Shown: positions 6,565 to 16,101, counted from the first letter of the stretch. The stretch is DNA of 64,000 bases from JAGPUQ01 sp050250395 (GCA_050250395.1 JBFWOQ010000005.1:1-64000); one strand, 5' to 3'. Notes: generated from the letters alone by a model not told the origin. Translations and numbers: made by a program.

Positions 6565-9500
6565 TCAGTAGTTGAGTTGCAGGCTGTCGCGACCGAAATT
6601 GTCCCGCAGCCGGTGGAGGAGTTCATCCGCGGGATTCAGCGCCCAGTCCGGTGGCAGCGCAATCTCGCCCATGGCGCCGGCGCGGCGATAGCGCAGCCGC
6701 AGCGGGCAGCTACCACGCCGGTAGGGCGCGAGAATATCGGCCAACTGCGTCGCCCCGGCGGGACCGATGCGGTCGCCGCGCAATTCCAGCACCAGGCTTT
6801 TCAGCGCCGCGCACCGCGCCTCGGCCAGGGTGTTGACGGTATCGGCACGCATCTTGAGCCCGCCGCTGTAGTCGTCTTCGCTGACCTGACCCTCGACGAC
6901 AAGAATGGCATCGCGGGCGAGTTTTTCCCGGTGCTCGCGGTACAACTCGGCAAACACCGCCACCTCGATGCGACCGCTGCGGTCATCCAGGGTGATGAAA
7001 CACATGGTGTCACCGCGCCGGGTCTTCATGGTGCGGGTACCGACCACCAACCCCACCAGGCGCTGGGCTTCGCGCCCGGCACGCAGCGCGGCGATGCGCA
7101 GCGGCACCAGACGCTCCAGTTCATCGCCGTACTCGTCGAGGGGATGCCCGGTCAGGTAGAGCCCGAGCGTCTCCTTCTCGCCGCGCAGGCGCTCGGCCAC
7201 GCCGAATCCGGGGACGGTCGCGCAGGACGCATAGCCCCGCCGCGTCGCCCGCTGTGCCGGCGCGCCACCGAATAAATCGCCGATGCCGGCGTCCAGATTG
7301 CGGGCCTGCTGTTCCGCCAGGCGCACCGCCTCGTCCGTGGCCGCGAACAGGACGGCACGGCGATAACCGATATCGGCGATGGTCCCGAACGCATCCTGCT
7401 CCGGACCCAGGGTGTCCATGGCGCCGGCGCGAATGAGCGCGTCGAGCGCGCGCTTGTTGAGCCGGCGGGAATCGACGCGGGCACAAAAATCGAACAGGTC
7501 GAGAAAGGGTCCGCCGGCTTCGCGGGCCGCGATGATGGCGTCCACCGGCCCCTGCCCGAGACCCTTGATCGCGCCCAGTCCGTAGATGACGCAGCCGTCC
7601 GCCGCGACCGAGAACTGATAGAGCCCGGCGTTGACATCCGGCGGCACCACCTTCAGCGCCAGCGCCCGACATTCGTCGATGAGCGTGACCACCTTGTCGG
7701 TGTTCTGCATGTCGGCAGACAGCACCGCCGCCATGAACGCGGCCGGATAATGGGCCTTGAGCCAGGCGGTCTGATACGCCAGCAACGCATAGGCCGCCGA
7801 GTGCGACTTGTTGAAGCCGTAGCCGGCGAATTTCTCCATCAGGTCGAAGATGTTTTCCGCCAGTTCCGCCGCGATGCCGTTGGCGATGGCCCCCGCGCGA
7901 AAGATCGCGCGCTGCTCGGCCATTTCCTCGGCCTTTTTCTTGCCCATGGCGCGACGCAGCAGGTCGGCCTCGCCGAGGGAGTAGCCGCCCAGTACCTGCG
8001 CGATCTGCATCACCTGCTCCTGATACAGGATGATGCCGTAGGTGGGTTCGAGCACCGGCTTGAGCGCGGCGTGCTGGTATTTCGGATGCGGATAGGCCAC
8101 CGGCTGGCGGCCGTGCTTGCGGTCGATGAAATCGTCCACCATGCCCGACTGCAACGGGCCCGGCCGAAACAGGGCCACCAGCGCCACGATATCCTCGAAG
8201 CGGCTCGGCTTGAGGCGCAGGATCAGTTCGCGGATGCCGCGCGATTCGAGCTGGAACACCGCCGTGGTGCGTGCCTTTTGCAGCAGCGCGTAGGTCGCCG
8301 GATCGTCGAGGGGAATCGCCTCGATCAGGATCGGCGCCGCGCCGGTACGCGCCCGCTCGCGATTGGCGTTGCGGACCGCCCAGTCGATGATGGTCAGGGT
8401 GCGCAGGCCGAGGAAGTCGAACTTCACCAGACCCACGCGCTCGACATCGTCCTTGTCGAACTGGGTCACCAGACCTTCGCGGGCGGCGTCGCAATAGAGC
8501 GGCGCAAAGTCGGTGATGGCGCCGGGCGCGATGACCACGCCGCCCGCGTGCTTGCCGGCATTGCGCGTCAGACCTTCGAGCTGGAGCGCCATGTCCCAGA
8601 TCTCCTGGGCCTCGTCGTCGCCGGCCAGAAAATCGCGCAGCACTTCTTCCTGTTCGCGCGCCTTTTCGAGGGTGATGCCCAGCTCGTTGGGAATCATTTT
8701 CGACAGCTTGTCGGCGAGACCGTAGGACTTGCCCTGCACCCGAGCCACATCGCGCACCACCGCCTTGGCCGCCATGGTGCCGAAGGTGATGATCTGGGAC
8801 ACCGCCTCGCGGCCGTAGCGATCCGCCACATAGGCAATCACGCGGTCGCGGTTGTCCATGCAAAAGTCGATGTCGAAATCGGGCATCGACACCCGCTCGG
8901 GATTGAGGAAACGCTCGAACAGCAGGTCGTAGGCGAGCGGGTCGAGATCGGTGATCTCGAGCGCGTAGGCGACCAACGAGCCGGCGCCCGAACCCCGCCC
9001 CGGACCCACGGGAATCTCGTTGGCCTTGGCCCAGCGGATGAAGTCCATCACGATCAGGAAATAACCCGCGAACCCCATCTGTTCGATGATGCCGATCTCG
9101 AATTCCAGCCGCGCGCCGTAGTTGGCGCGCTGCGCCTGGTAATCGGGCCGCGCGGGGTCCAGCAGCACCGCCAGGCGCCGCTCCAGCCCTTCGGCGGCAA
9201 CCCGGCGGAAAAACTCGGCGGCCGACAGGCCGGCCGGCACCGGGTATTCCGGCAGACGCACCTGATCCAGCCGCAGCTCCAGATTGCAGCGCCGCGCGAT
9301 CTCGACACTGTTGGCGAGCGCCTCGGGCAGGTCGTCGAACAGCTCCAGCATCTCGGCGGGCGAGCGCAGGTACTGGCGGTCGCTGTAGCGGCGCTCGCGG
9401 CGCGGATCGTTGAGGGTACGGCTCTCGTTGATGCACACCCGCGCCTCGTGGGCGTCGAACTGGTCGGGCGCGAGAAAGCGCACATCGTTGGTGGCAACCA

Positions 9501-10086
9501 CGGGGCAGTCGTGCTCGGCGGCCAGGCCCACGGCGCGATGCAGATACTCGTCCTCGTCGGGGCGGCCGGTGCGATGCAGTTCGAGATAGTAGCGATCCGG
9601 AAAATCCTCCAGCCAGCCCCGCAACAGGGCTGCGGCGTCCTCGCGCCGGCTGAGCAACGCCTGCCCCACGTCGCCGAACCGGCCGCCAGAGAGCGCGATC
9701 AGACCCGCGCTCGCGGCCCTGATCCAGTCCCGGCGCACGGTCGGCCGACCCTGGATCTGGCCCTCCAGATAAGCGCGCGACATGAGGCGTGTGAGGTTGC
9801 GGTACCCGATTTCATCTTGCACCAGCAGGGTGAGTCGCGCCGGCGCGCTACCATCGGCGCCGGCCAGGGTGAACTCGGCGCCGCAGATGGGCTTGAGACC
9901 CCGGCGCTGGGCGGCCTCATAGAATTTCACCAGGGCAAAAAAATTGCAGACGTCGGTCAGCGCGACCGCCGGCATCCCCAGTTCGGCGGTGCGTTCGACC
10001 AGCTCGTCGATGCGGACCAGACCGTCCACCAGCGAATACTCGCTGTGGACGCTGAGGTGGATGAATGGCGGTTCGGAAACGGTCAT
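6565..10086 (-). CDS. dnaE: DNA polymerase III alpha subunit
   Basis: A 1173-residue replicative polymerase. Order of domains: N-terminal PHP domain (first ~280 residues, beginning with HLSVHSEYS), palm/thumb/fingers with the catalytic PDFDIDFC aspartates around residue 400, a beta-binding/helix-hairpin-helix region, then an OB-fold (around 970-1060) and a short tau-binding tail. Length matches E. coli DnaE (1160). It is preceded by fabH-like and followed by accA. Very long antisense open frames overlap it, which is expected in GC-rich coding DNA and they show no homology. Confidence 0.97.
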   Translation of the reverse strand: MTVSEPPFIHLSVHSEYSLVDGLVRIDELVERTAELGMPAVALTDVCNFFALVKFYEAAQRRGLKPICGAEFTLAGADGSAPARLTLLVQDEIGYRNLTRLMSRAYLEGQIQGRPTVRRDWIRAASAGLIALSGGRFGDVGQALLSRREDAAALLRGWLEDFPDRYYLELHRTGRPDEDEYLHRAVGLAAEHDCPVVATNDVRFLAPDQFDAHEARVCINESRTLNDPRRERRYSDRQYLRSPAEMLELFDDLPEALANSVEIARRCNLELRLDQVRLPEYPVPAGLSAAEFFRRVAAEGLERRLAVLLDPARPDYQAQRANYGARLEFEIGIIEQMGFAGYFLIVMDFIRWAKANEIPVGPGRGSGAGSLVAYALEITDLDPLAYDLLFERFLNPERVSMPDFDIDFCMDNRDRVIAYVADRYGREAVSQIITFGTMAAKAVVRDVARVQGKSYGLADKLSKMIPNELGITLEKAREQEEVLRDFLAGDDEAQEIWDMALQLEGLTRNAGKHAGGVVIAPGAITDFAPLYCDAAREGLVTQFDKDDVERVGLVKFDFLGLRTLTIIDWAVRNANRERARTGAAPILIEAIPLDDPATYALLQKARTTAVFQLESRGIRELILRLKPSRFEDIVALVALFRPGPLQSGMVDDFIDRKHGRQPVAYPHPKYQHAALKPVLEPTYGIILYQEQVMQIAQVLGGYSLGEADLLRRAMGKKKAEEMAEQRAIFRAGAIANGIAAELAENIFDLMEKFAGYGFNKSHSAAYALLAYQTAWLKAHYPAAFMAAVLSADMQNTDKVVTLIDECRALALKVVPPDVNAGLYQFSVAADGCVIYGLGAIKGLGQGPVDAIIAAREAGGPFLDLFDFCARVDSRRLNKRALDALIRAGAMDTLGPEQDAFGTIADIGYRRAVLFAATDEAVRLAEQQARNLDAGIGDLFGGAPAQRATRRGYASCATVPGFGVAERLRGEKETLGLYLTGHPLDEYGDELERLVPLRIAALRAGREAQRLVGLVVGTRTMKTRRGDTMCFITLDDRSGRIEVAVFAELYREHREKLARDAILVVEGQVSEDDYSGGLKMRADTVNTLAEARCAALKSLVLELRGDRIGPAGATQLADILAPYRRGSCPLRLRYRRAGAMGEIALPPDWALNPADELLHRLRDNFGRDSLQLNY

Positions 10087-10093
10087 CCGCAGG

Positions 10094-11170
10094 TCAGACG
10101 CCCTGCCGCGCCCGCCGCGCGATGGCAGCCTGGGTGAGTTCGAGACCGGTCTTGTCGCACGGCGGCAGCTCGACGTCGGAGGTGCCGAGCGAGGTCACGC
10201 GCTGGCCCCACCGGAGCAAACTCGCGGCCCAGGTCAGACCGGCGCCAAAGGCCGTGAACAGGATGGTCATGCCGGGTTTGACGCGGCCAGCCTCCAGCGC
10301 CTCGCACAGGGCGATGGGAATCGAGCTGGTGGACGTGTTGGCGTATTTCTCCAGGGTCAGCACCACCTTGTCCGGGCTCACGCCCAGGCGTCGGACCACT
10401 GCTTCCACGATGCGGAGATTGGCCTGGTGGGGCACCACCAGATCGAGCTCGGGCAGCCGGACCCCGCCCTCGGCCAACACCGCCTCGCAAGCATCGCCCA
10501 TGCCCTTGACGGCATGTTTGAAAATTTCCGGCCCGCTGAAATCGATGGAGATATCGAGCGGCCGGTGCTGCGCGATGGCATCGAGGCCGAAATCGGGGAT
10601 CGCCAGCAACTCCCGGGTACCGGGTACACAACCGAGCTTGCCGGCAAAAAATCCACTTTCGCGCGCCGATGCCTGCAGCACCAAAGCCCCGGCGCCGTCG
10701 CCAAACAGGACCGCCGACTCGCGCCGCGACCAGTTCATCAGCGAGCTCAGGCGCTCCGCGCCGATGACCAGCGCCGTGCGGATACTGCCCGCACGGATCA
10801 TGTCGGAGACCATATTGAACGCGTAGAGGAAGCCACTGCACGCCGCATTGAGGTCCAGCACTCCGGCGTGCGTGGCCCCGAGCCGGTTCTGCACGATGGA
10901 GGCGGTATTGGGCACCAGCTCGTCGGGCGAGCTGGTGGCGTAGACGATCATGTCCACGTCGGCCGCGGCGACACCCGCGGATGCCAGTGCGCGGGCGCCC
11001 GCGACCACACCCAGTTCGGCGCCCATGACATGGCTGATGCGACGCTCGCGGATGCCACTGCGGCTGAAGATCCACTCATCCGAGGTGTCCATGATCGTTT
11101 CGATATCACGATTGGACAGGACGGCGGGAGGTAAGCAGCGTCCCCATCCGGTGATTTCGGCGTAAATCAT
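10094..11170 (-). CDS. Beta-ketoacyl-ACP synthase III-like enzyme
   Basis: A 358-residue KAS III (FabH-family) condensing enzyme. The thiolase-fold catalytic triad is visible: Cys in LNAACSGFLYA, His in VPHQANLRI and Asn in YANTSTSSIP. It is longer than a typical FabH (about 320) by a C-terminal tail of some 35 residues after the WGQRVTSLG segment. The ATG at 11170 is chosen because homology starts there; the frame stays open upstream but is non-homologous. It sits between rnhB and dnaE, outside any fab cluster, so it may be a specialised paralogue rather than the housekeeping FabH; substrate cannot be read from sequence. Confidence 0.88.
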   Translation of the reverse strand: MIYAEITGWGRCLPPAVLSNRDIETIMDTSDEWIFSRSGIRERRISHVMGAELGVVAGARALASAGVAAADVDMIVYATSSPDELVPNTASIVQNRLGATHAGVLDLNAACSGFLYAFNMVSDMIRAGSIRTALVIGAERLSSLMNWSRRESAVLFGDGAGALVLQASARESGFFAGKLGCVPGTRELLAIPDFGLDAIAQHRPLDISIDFSGPEIFKHAVKGMGDACEAVLAEGGVRLPELDLVVPHQANLRIVEAVVRRLGVSPDKVVLTLEKYANTSTSSIPIALCEALEAGRVKPGMTILFTAFGAGLTWAASLLRWGQRVTSLGTSDVELPPCDKTGLELTQAAIARRARQGV

Positions 11171-11261
11171 GGAGCTTCCCGGCTGCGTCAGGCGACTTTG
11201 ATCGAGCCGGAATTGTCGGGCAGATGGGGCTGGCGCGCAATGCGAATCGGGTAGCGCGGGG

Positions 11262-11864
11262 TCAGGCGCGATCCGTCGCGCGTGCTGCCCGCCGCACGGG
11301 CGCAAACGACATCCGGTGCCAGGGCGAAGCACCGTGGCGGGCGAGTGCCGCGCAATGCTCGCGGGTGCCGTAACCCTTGTGGCGGGCAAAGCCGTAAGCG
11401 GGAAACAGTCGGTCCAGCGCCACCATGTCCCGATCCCGGGTAACCTTGGCGACAATGGCCGCCGCGCTGATGCAGGGAACCCGCGCGTCGCCCCGCACAA
11501 TGGCTTCGGATGGGTGTTGCCAATCCGGCAGCCGGTTGCCATCCACCACCACAAAGCCCGGTGCCGGGACCAGCGCCGCCACCGCGCGCTGCATGGCCAG
11601 CAACGTCGCCCGCAGAATGTTGTGCTCGTCTATTTCAGCGACCGTGGCCCGCCCCACCGCCCAGGCGCTCGCCTTGGCGACGATTTCGCCATACAGGGCT
11701 TCGCGGCGCGCCGCACTGAGCGTCTTCGAGTCGGCAAGGCCGGTGATCGGCCGCGCGGGATCCAGGATGACCGCCGCCGCCAGCACATCGCCCGCCAGGC
11801 AGCCACGGCCGACCTCGTCGACGCCGGCAAGGGGTACGCCGCCATGACTGTGCCCCGCCGTCAT
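11262..11864 (-). CDS. rnhB: Ribonuclease HII
   Basis: A 200-residue endonuclease that cuts RNA in RNA:DNA hybrids, including single ribonucleotides in DNA. The N-terminal GVDEVGRGCLAG motif with the catalytic Asp-Glu pair and the later VDGN and GYGTREH segments are all present. Length fits the family (about 200). It lies ten bases after lpxB, the standard gammaproteobacterial order lpxB-rnhB-dnaE, here interrupted by the fabH-like gene. Confidence 0.95.
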   Translation of the reverse strand: MTAGHSHGGVPLAGVDEVGRGCLAGDVLAAAVILDPARPITGLADSKTLSAARREALYGEIVAKASAWAVGRATVAEIDEHNILRATLLAMQRAVAALVPAPGFVVVDGNRLPDWQHPSEAIVRGDARVPCISAAAIVAKVTRDRDMVALDRLFPAYGFARHKGYGTREHCAALARHGASPWHRMSFAPVRRAARATDRA

Positions 11865-11874
11865 ACCTTGCCCG

Positions 11875-13041
11875 TCATGGTGCCGAGTCGATCAATTCAG
11901 CCAATGCGCCGGCCGCACGTTCGCTGGCACCGCGGCGCAGTTGCTCATGCAACGCGCGAAACTCGGCGATCAGCCCCGCGCGCTCCGGGGTTTCACCGAG
12001 ACTGCGCAGTACCTCCCGGGTGATCGCCCCCACTTCGGCGCGATCCTGGAGCAATTCGGGGACCAGTTCGCGCCCGGCCAGCAGATTGGGCAGGGATACA
12101 TGCTTGAGCTTGACGAGACGGGATGCCACGGCATGGGTGAGGCGGCCGGTGCGGTACGCCACCACCATGGGCTTCTTGAGCAACATGGCTTCGAGCGCAC
12201 TGGTTCCGGAGGCAAGCAGCACGGCGTCGGCCGCCGCCATGGCGGTGTGGGACTGGCCGTCCAGCACCTGGACGGGTAATCCGGGGTATGCGGCCAGCAG
12301 CGCATCGATCTGTGCCCGACGCGCGGCGTTGGCGGCCGGCAATACACAGCGCAGTCCCGGCACCCGCTCCCGGCAAGCAACCAGGGTGTCGAGAAAGCGG
12401 GGGCCCAGCAGGGCGACCTCGCTGCCGCGGCTGCCGGGCAATACCGCCAGCACCGGCGCATTCTCCGGCAGCTCCAGCAGTTGCCGCGCGCCCGCGGTGT
12501 CGGGCTCCAACGGCAACTCGTCGGCGAGCGGATGGCCCACCCAGGCCACCGGCACGCCGTGGCGACGGTAGAACTCGGCTTCGAACGGAAACAGCACCAG
12601 CATGTGGTCGACAGCGCGGGCGATCTTGCGGATGCGGCCCTGACGCCAGGCCCACACCGAAGGGCTCACATAGTGGGCGGTGCGGATCCCGGCGCGGCGC
12701 AACCCCAGCTCCAGACCCAGATTGAAATCCGGCGCGTCGATCCCGACGAACAGCGCGGGCCGGCGTGCACGAAAGTGACGCGCGAGTCCGCGTCGGATGC
12801 GCAGCAGTTCGGGCAGACGTTTGAGCGGCTCGACAAAACCCATCACCGCCAGCCGCTCGATGGGGTACAGGCTGTGAAAGCCCTCCGCCGCCATGGCGTC
12901 GCCGCCAATACCGGCGAACTCCGCCTCTGGATAGCGACGACGCAGCGCCCGTATCAGCCCCGCGCCCAGGCGATCGCCGGAAACCTCGCCCGCAACCATT
13001 CCTATGTAGGGGCGGCCGATGCAAGGGCTGACCGGATCCAT
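11875..13041 (-). CDS. lpxB: Lipid-A-disaccharide synthase
   Basis: A 388-residue GT19 glycosyltransferase that joins UDP-2,3-diacylglucosamine and lipid X (2,3-diacylglucosamine-1-phosphate) to form the lipid A disaccharide at the inner membrane. It shows the family N-terminus (IGMVAGEVSGD), GIDAPDFN, SVWAW and the LPGSRGSEV stretch, and a donor-binding region with LASGTSALE. A GTG at 13059 would add six residues and is equally possible; ATG at 13041 is used. It follows lpxA closely. Confidence 0.95.
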   Translation of the reverse strand: MDPVSPCIGRPYIGMVAGEVSGDRLGAGLIRALRRRYPEAEFAGIGGDAMAAEGFHSLYPIERLAVMGFVEPLKRLPELLRIRRGLARHFRARRPALFVGIDAPDFNLGLELGLRRAGIRTAHYVSPSVWAWRQGRIRKIARAVDHMLVLFPFEAEFYRRHGVPVAWVGHPLADELPLEPDTAGARQLLELPENAPVLAVLPGSRGSEVALLGPRFLDTLVACRERVPGLRCVLPAANAARRAQIDALLAAYPGLPVQVLDGQSHTAMAAADAVLLASGTSALEAMLLKKPMVVAYRTGRLTHAVASRLVKLKHVSLPNLLAGRELVPELLQDRAEVGAITREVLRSLGETPERAGLIAEFRALHEQLRRGASERAAGALAELIDSAP

Positions 13042-13064
13042 GCAAGGGCCGGGAGGCACCGGAT

Positions 13065-13835
13065 TCAGCGGACGATCCCGCGTTGGGAACGTCGAATCGA
13101 CTGGAGCAACGGCGCGAGCACCCCATCGGGGTCCGGCGTTGCGTCCAGGGCCACGAGCGCCTCATCCAGTTTCAGGCCACGACGGTAAAGGGTGCGATAA
13201 GCTCCCTGAAGCAGCCGAATCTGCGCGGGCGAAAAGCCGCGCCGCGCCAGCCCCACCTTGTTGATGGTCCGTGGCGTCGCCGGATAACCGACGGCCATGA
13301 CGTAGGCGGGCAGATCCTGATTGAGAAAGGCCGCCGCGCCCAGGAAGGCATGCGCACCGACCTGAACATACTGATGCAGCATGGTAAAGCCGGACAGGAA
13401 CGCCCAGTCATCGACCCGCACATGGCCGGCAAGGGAGGCATTGTTGACCATGATGACGTGGTCCCCGACCACGCAGTCATGTCCAATGTGAACATACGCC
13501 ATGATCAGGTTGTGACTGCCAATGCGGGTCTCGCCCCGATCCTGCACGGTGCCGCGGTGGATGGTGACGCCCTCGCGGATGCGGTTATTGTCCCCGATGA
13601 TCAGCCGGGTCGGCTCGCCCCGGTATTTCATATCCGGCGTATCCTCCCCCACGGTCGCGAACTGGTAGATGACATTGTCACGCCCGATACGCGTCGGGCC
13701 CTTGAGCACCACATGGGAGTGCACGACGGTGTCGTCGCCGATTTCGACGTCCGGCCCGACGTAGGTCCAGGGGCCGATGGTCACGTTGCGGCCGAGACTG
13801 GCCTTTGGGTCCACCTTCGCCAGAGGATCGATCAT
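13065..13835 (-). CDS. lpxA: UDP-N-acetylglucosamine acyltransferase
   Basis: A 256-residue trimeric left-handed beta-helix enzyme, the first step of lipid A synthesis, moving 3-hydroxyacyl from ACP to the 3-OH of UDP-GlcNAc. Hexapeptide repeats run through the first ~190 residues, with the catalytic-His region around NVTIHRGT and the HIGHDCVVGD stretch. The ATG at 13835 gives MIDPLAKVDPKA, the family start; the open frame extends 14 codons upstream into fabZ. Only two bases separate it from the fabZ stop, so translational coupling is likely. Confidence 0.96.
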   Translation of the reverse strand: MIDPLAKVDPKASLGRNVTIGPWTYVGPDVEIGDDTVVHSHVVLKGPTRIGRDNVIYQFATVGEDTPDMKYRGEPTRLIIGDNNRIREGVTIHRGTVQDRGETRIGSHNLIMAYVHIGHDCVVGDHVIMVNNASLAGHVRVDDWAFLSGFTMLHQYVQVGAHAFLGAAAFLNQDLPAYVMAVGYPATPRTINKVGLARRGFSPAQIRLLQGAYRTLYRRGLKLDEALVALDATPDPDGVLAPLLQSIRRSQRGIVR

Positions 13836-13837
13836 TG

Positions 13838-14281
13838 TCAGGGCGCTTCGAGGGCGCACAGAATATTGGCCTCGCATACCAGCTTGTCGTCGACGCTGGC
13901 GCTACACCTGAAGCGCCAGATATTGCGCTTGTGGGTATCGATCTCCGCAGTCAACATCATGCGATCTCCCGGCACTACCGGACGCTTGAATCGCACCCCG
14001 TCGACACCGGCGAACAAATACAGGCGCTCATCGCCTGGCTGCCGATCGACGGTCACGAAGCCCAGCACACCGGCCGCCTGCGCCATGGCCTCGATGATGA
14101 GAACGCCCGGAAATATGGGCTTGACCGGAAAATGGCCAGCGAATACCTGTTCGTTAACCGTGATGTTCTTGTACGCCAGAATGCGTCTGCCAACCTCTAC
14201 CTCCACTACTCTGTCGATCAGCAGCATCGGGTAGCGGTGGGGCAGTAAGCGTTGAATGTCTTCGATCGACAGGGATCTCAT
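13838..14281 (-). CDS. fabZ: 3-hydroxyacyl-ACP dehydratase
   Basis: A 147-residue hot-dog-fold dehydratase of fatty-acid elongation. The conserved LPHRYPMLLIDRV start segment and the active-site helix HFPVKPIFPGVLIIEAMAQ (His and Glu) are present. ATG at 14281 matches the family length; an in-frame GTG at 14317 would overlap lpxD. The placement between lpxD and lpxA is conserved, coordinating acyl supply for phospholipid and lipid A. Confidence 0.96.
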   Translation of the reverse strand: MRSLSIEDIQRLLPHRYPMLLIDRVVEVEVGRRILAYKNITVNEQVFAGHFPVKPIFPGVLIIEAMAQAAGVLGFVTVDRQPGDERLYLFAGVDGVRFKRPVVPGDRMMLTAEIDTHKRNIWRFRCSASVDDKLVCEANILCALEAP

Positions 14282-14303
14282 GTCAGGCGCCTGGAGAGTG
14301 AAT

Positions 14304-15335
14304 TCACGATTCGTCACCGATCTTGTTTTCCAATTTTTTGATCCGTCGCGCGATCTCGTCCAGGTGCCGAAATCGCGCCGCGTTGCGCCGCCATTGCGGC
14401 GTTTCGTCCATCAATAGATCCGCGGAATAGGCACCGGGTCGGGTAATGGATTTTGACAAGGTGCAGCGCGCATGAGCGATGACATGGTCGCAAATGTTCA
14501 CATGCCCGACCGCGCCGGATTGGCCGGCGAAGATGCAGTTCTTGCCCACCGTGGTACTGCCGGCTATCGCCGCATAAGCAGCCATCGCGGTGTTCTCGCC
14601 CAAGCGCACGTTATGACCGATCTGGACATGGTTATCGAGAATGACGCCGTCCTCAAGGACGGTGTCTCCCAGCGCACCGCGATCGATGGTGGTGCAGGCG
14701 CCAATCTCCACATCGTCACCGATGAGGACACCGCCCAGCTGATGAATCTTGACCCAACGTCCGCCGTCGTTGGCAAAGCCAAAACCGTCGGCACCCAATA
14801 CCGCGCCGCTGTGAATCACCACACGCGCCCCGATACGGACATCGTGATAGATGCTGACGTTCGCGGCGATGTGGCAATCGGGGCCGATCGCGGAATTCGC
14901 GCCGACGCAGGCTCCCGCGCCAAGCACCACGCGCTCGCCGATCGATGCACCTGCATCGATCGTTACATGAGGGCCGATTGCGGCGCACCCGGCGACCTTC
15001 GCCGTGGGATGAATGACTGCGCTGGGATGCACGCCGGACTCCGCCCGGGGCGTTGTGACAAACAATGCCGTGGCGCGAGCATAGGCGACATAGGCGTCGC
15101 CGACGATCAGCGCAGGCCCGGCGAACAGATCCGCGTCGGCTGCGTTCATGATGAGAGCCGCCGCGCGCGTCTGCCCGAGTTGTTCGCGGTACGCGCTGTT
15201 GGCGAAAAAACTCAGCTGGTCCGCGGACGCATCTTTCAACGTGTTCAAGCCGTAAACCCTGAGCGTCGGATCGCCACGCACGGTGGCGCCTATGCGCGCG
15301 GCGATCTCACCCAGGGTCCGACCGCTTCCCGCCAC
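14304..15335 (-). CDS. lpxD: UDP-3-O-(3-hydroxyacyl)glucosamine N-acyltransferase
   Basis: A 343-residue acyltransferase, third step of lipid A synthesis. The N-terminal uridine-binding domain (about 1-100) is followed by a left-handed beta-helix of hexapeptide repeats (about 105-290), including the His of GHNVRLGEN near the acyl site, and a C-terminal helical segment rich in Arg/Lys. Start is a GTG placed directly after the skp stop codon (no spacer), pointing to translational coupling. Confidence 0.95.
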   Translation of the reverse strand: MAGSGRTLGEIAARIGATVRGDPTLRVYGLNTLKDASADQLSFFANSAYREQLGQTRAAALIMNAADADLFAGPALIVGDAYVAYARATALFVTTPRAESGVHPSAVIHPTAKVAGCAAIGPHVTIDAGASIGERVVLGAGACVGANSAIGPDCHIAANVSIYHDVRIGARVVIHSGAVLGADGFGFANDGGRWVKIHQLGGVLIGDDVEIGACTTIDRGALGDTVLEDGVILDNHVQIGHNVRLGENTAMAAYAAIAGSTTVGKNCIFAGQSGAVGHVNICDHVIAHARCTLSKSITRPGAYSADLLMDETPQWRRNAARFRHLDEIARRIKKLENKIGDES

Positions 15336-15848
15336 TTATTGGGTCTTGGCGTTGAGCCGCTCGAGCAGCTTGCCGGTCACGTCAAGCGCGGGGTCGGCCA
15401 CAATCACCGCCTCGCGCTGCAACAAGAGCGTGATGCCCTCGGCTTCCACCAGTTCTTTTAGCGCGGCCTGAGCCTTGGGCTGCAACTCTTCCATGATCTT
15501 GCCCTGCAACTGTTGTATCTCGGCTCGCAACTTGCGCTCTACCAGATCGTAATCCGCCCGCAGGTATTCCATTTTCTTCTGATTTTCGGTCGCCTGTGCC
15601 TGTGACATGGTATCGCGCTCGGCTTCGATTTTCTTCTGCAAGGCCTTCACGTCGGCGGCTATGCTGTCGTATTTCGCCTGCAAGCTGACGAATTCGGATT
15701 CGGCTTGGAGCTGCTTCTGCCGGGCCTTAGCTAAATCGGACGTAAAAATCACCCGCTGAATATCGACCACCGCGATCTTATCGACCGCCGCCGCCGGCAA
15801 CGCGATAAACGCCAAGGCAAGCAATGACCCTACAACAATTCGTCTCAC
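15336..15848 (-). CDS. skp: Periplasmic OmpH/Skp chaperone
   Basis: A 170-residue periplasmic chaperone that holds unfolded outer-membrane proteins on their way to Bam. A cleavable signal peptide (about 1-21, ending AAA) is followed by a short beta segment (KIAVVDIQRVI) and two long charged helices (about 40-130), the tentacle-forming coiled coil. Start is GTG at 15848, backed by a strong GAGGGGG ribosome-binding site about eight bases upstream. It lies between bamA and lpxD as usual, separated from bamA by the dispersed repeat at 15961-16100. Confidence 0.93.
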   Translation of the reverse strand: MRRIVVGSLLALAFIALPAAAVDKIAVVDIQRVIFTSDLAKARQKQLQAESEFVSLQAKYDSIAADVKALQKKIEAERDTMSQAQATENQKKMEYLRADYDLVERKLRAEIQQLQGKIMEELQPKAQAALKELVEAEGITLLLQREAVIVADPALDVTGKLLERLNAKTQ

Positions 15849-15960
15849 AACATCCCCCTCTCTAGGTGATTAAACGGCCACGAACACTGAAAATCATTCC
15901 CGGACGGCGCTTCCGGACCGGCTCTCCGGTTACCGACTCCGCAACCCGCCCAGGACTTGG

Positions 15961-16100
15961 CAGCTGGTCGAAAAGCTGCTGCGGCAGCCATCTGCTCGGT
16001 TGCGCGGTGCTCGCTCCCTCGCCTATCCACTTGATATGTCTCGGTCGCCGCGCGCCGTGCGCCTCGCGGCTGGCCCCCTCGCGACGCTTTTTAGCAAACT
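15961..16100. repeat. Dispersed palindrome-ended repeat, copy 1
   Basis: The minus strand here matches 45232-45369 on the plus strand with scattered differences. Shared blocks include GAGGCGCACGGCGCGCGG, GACCGAGAC, GCGAGCACCGCGCAAC and GGCTGCCGCAGC. The ends (GTCGAAAAGC at one side, TTAGCAAACTGCTAG at the other) are degraded forms of the inverted ends seen in copy 2. It fills most of the bamA-skp gap. A 61-codon open frame across it is repeat-encoded and not gene-like. Confidence 0.8.
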
Positions 16101-16101
16101 G

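Noticed and set aside
7121..10137. Very long open frames overlapping dnaE (7121-9436 minus, 7750-10137 plus)
   Set aside because: They are alternative and antisense frames of a GC-rich coding gene, with Arg/Gly/Ala-biased translation and no recognisable motif; dnaE accounts for the whole stretch.
11171..11554. Upstream extension of the fabH-like frame to 486 codons
   Set aside because: The added part overlaps rnhB in another frame and has no family similarity; the ATG at 11170 gives the normal KAS III start.
15845..16030. A 61-codon frame between bamA and skp, and a similar peptide near 45270-45380
   Set aside because: The similarity is due to the dispersed DNA repeat, not to a conserved protein; composition is not gene-like.
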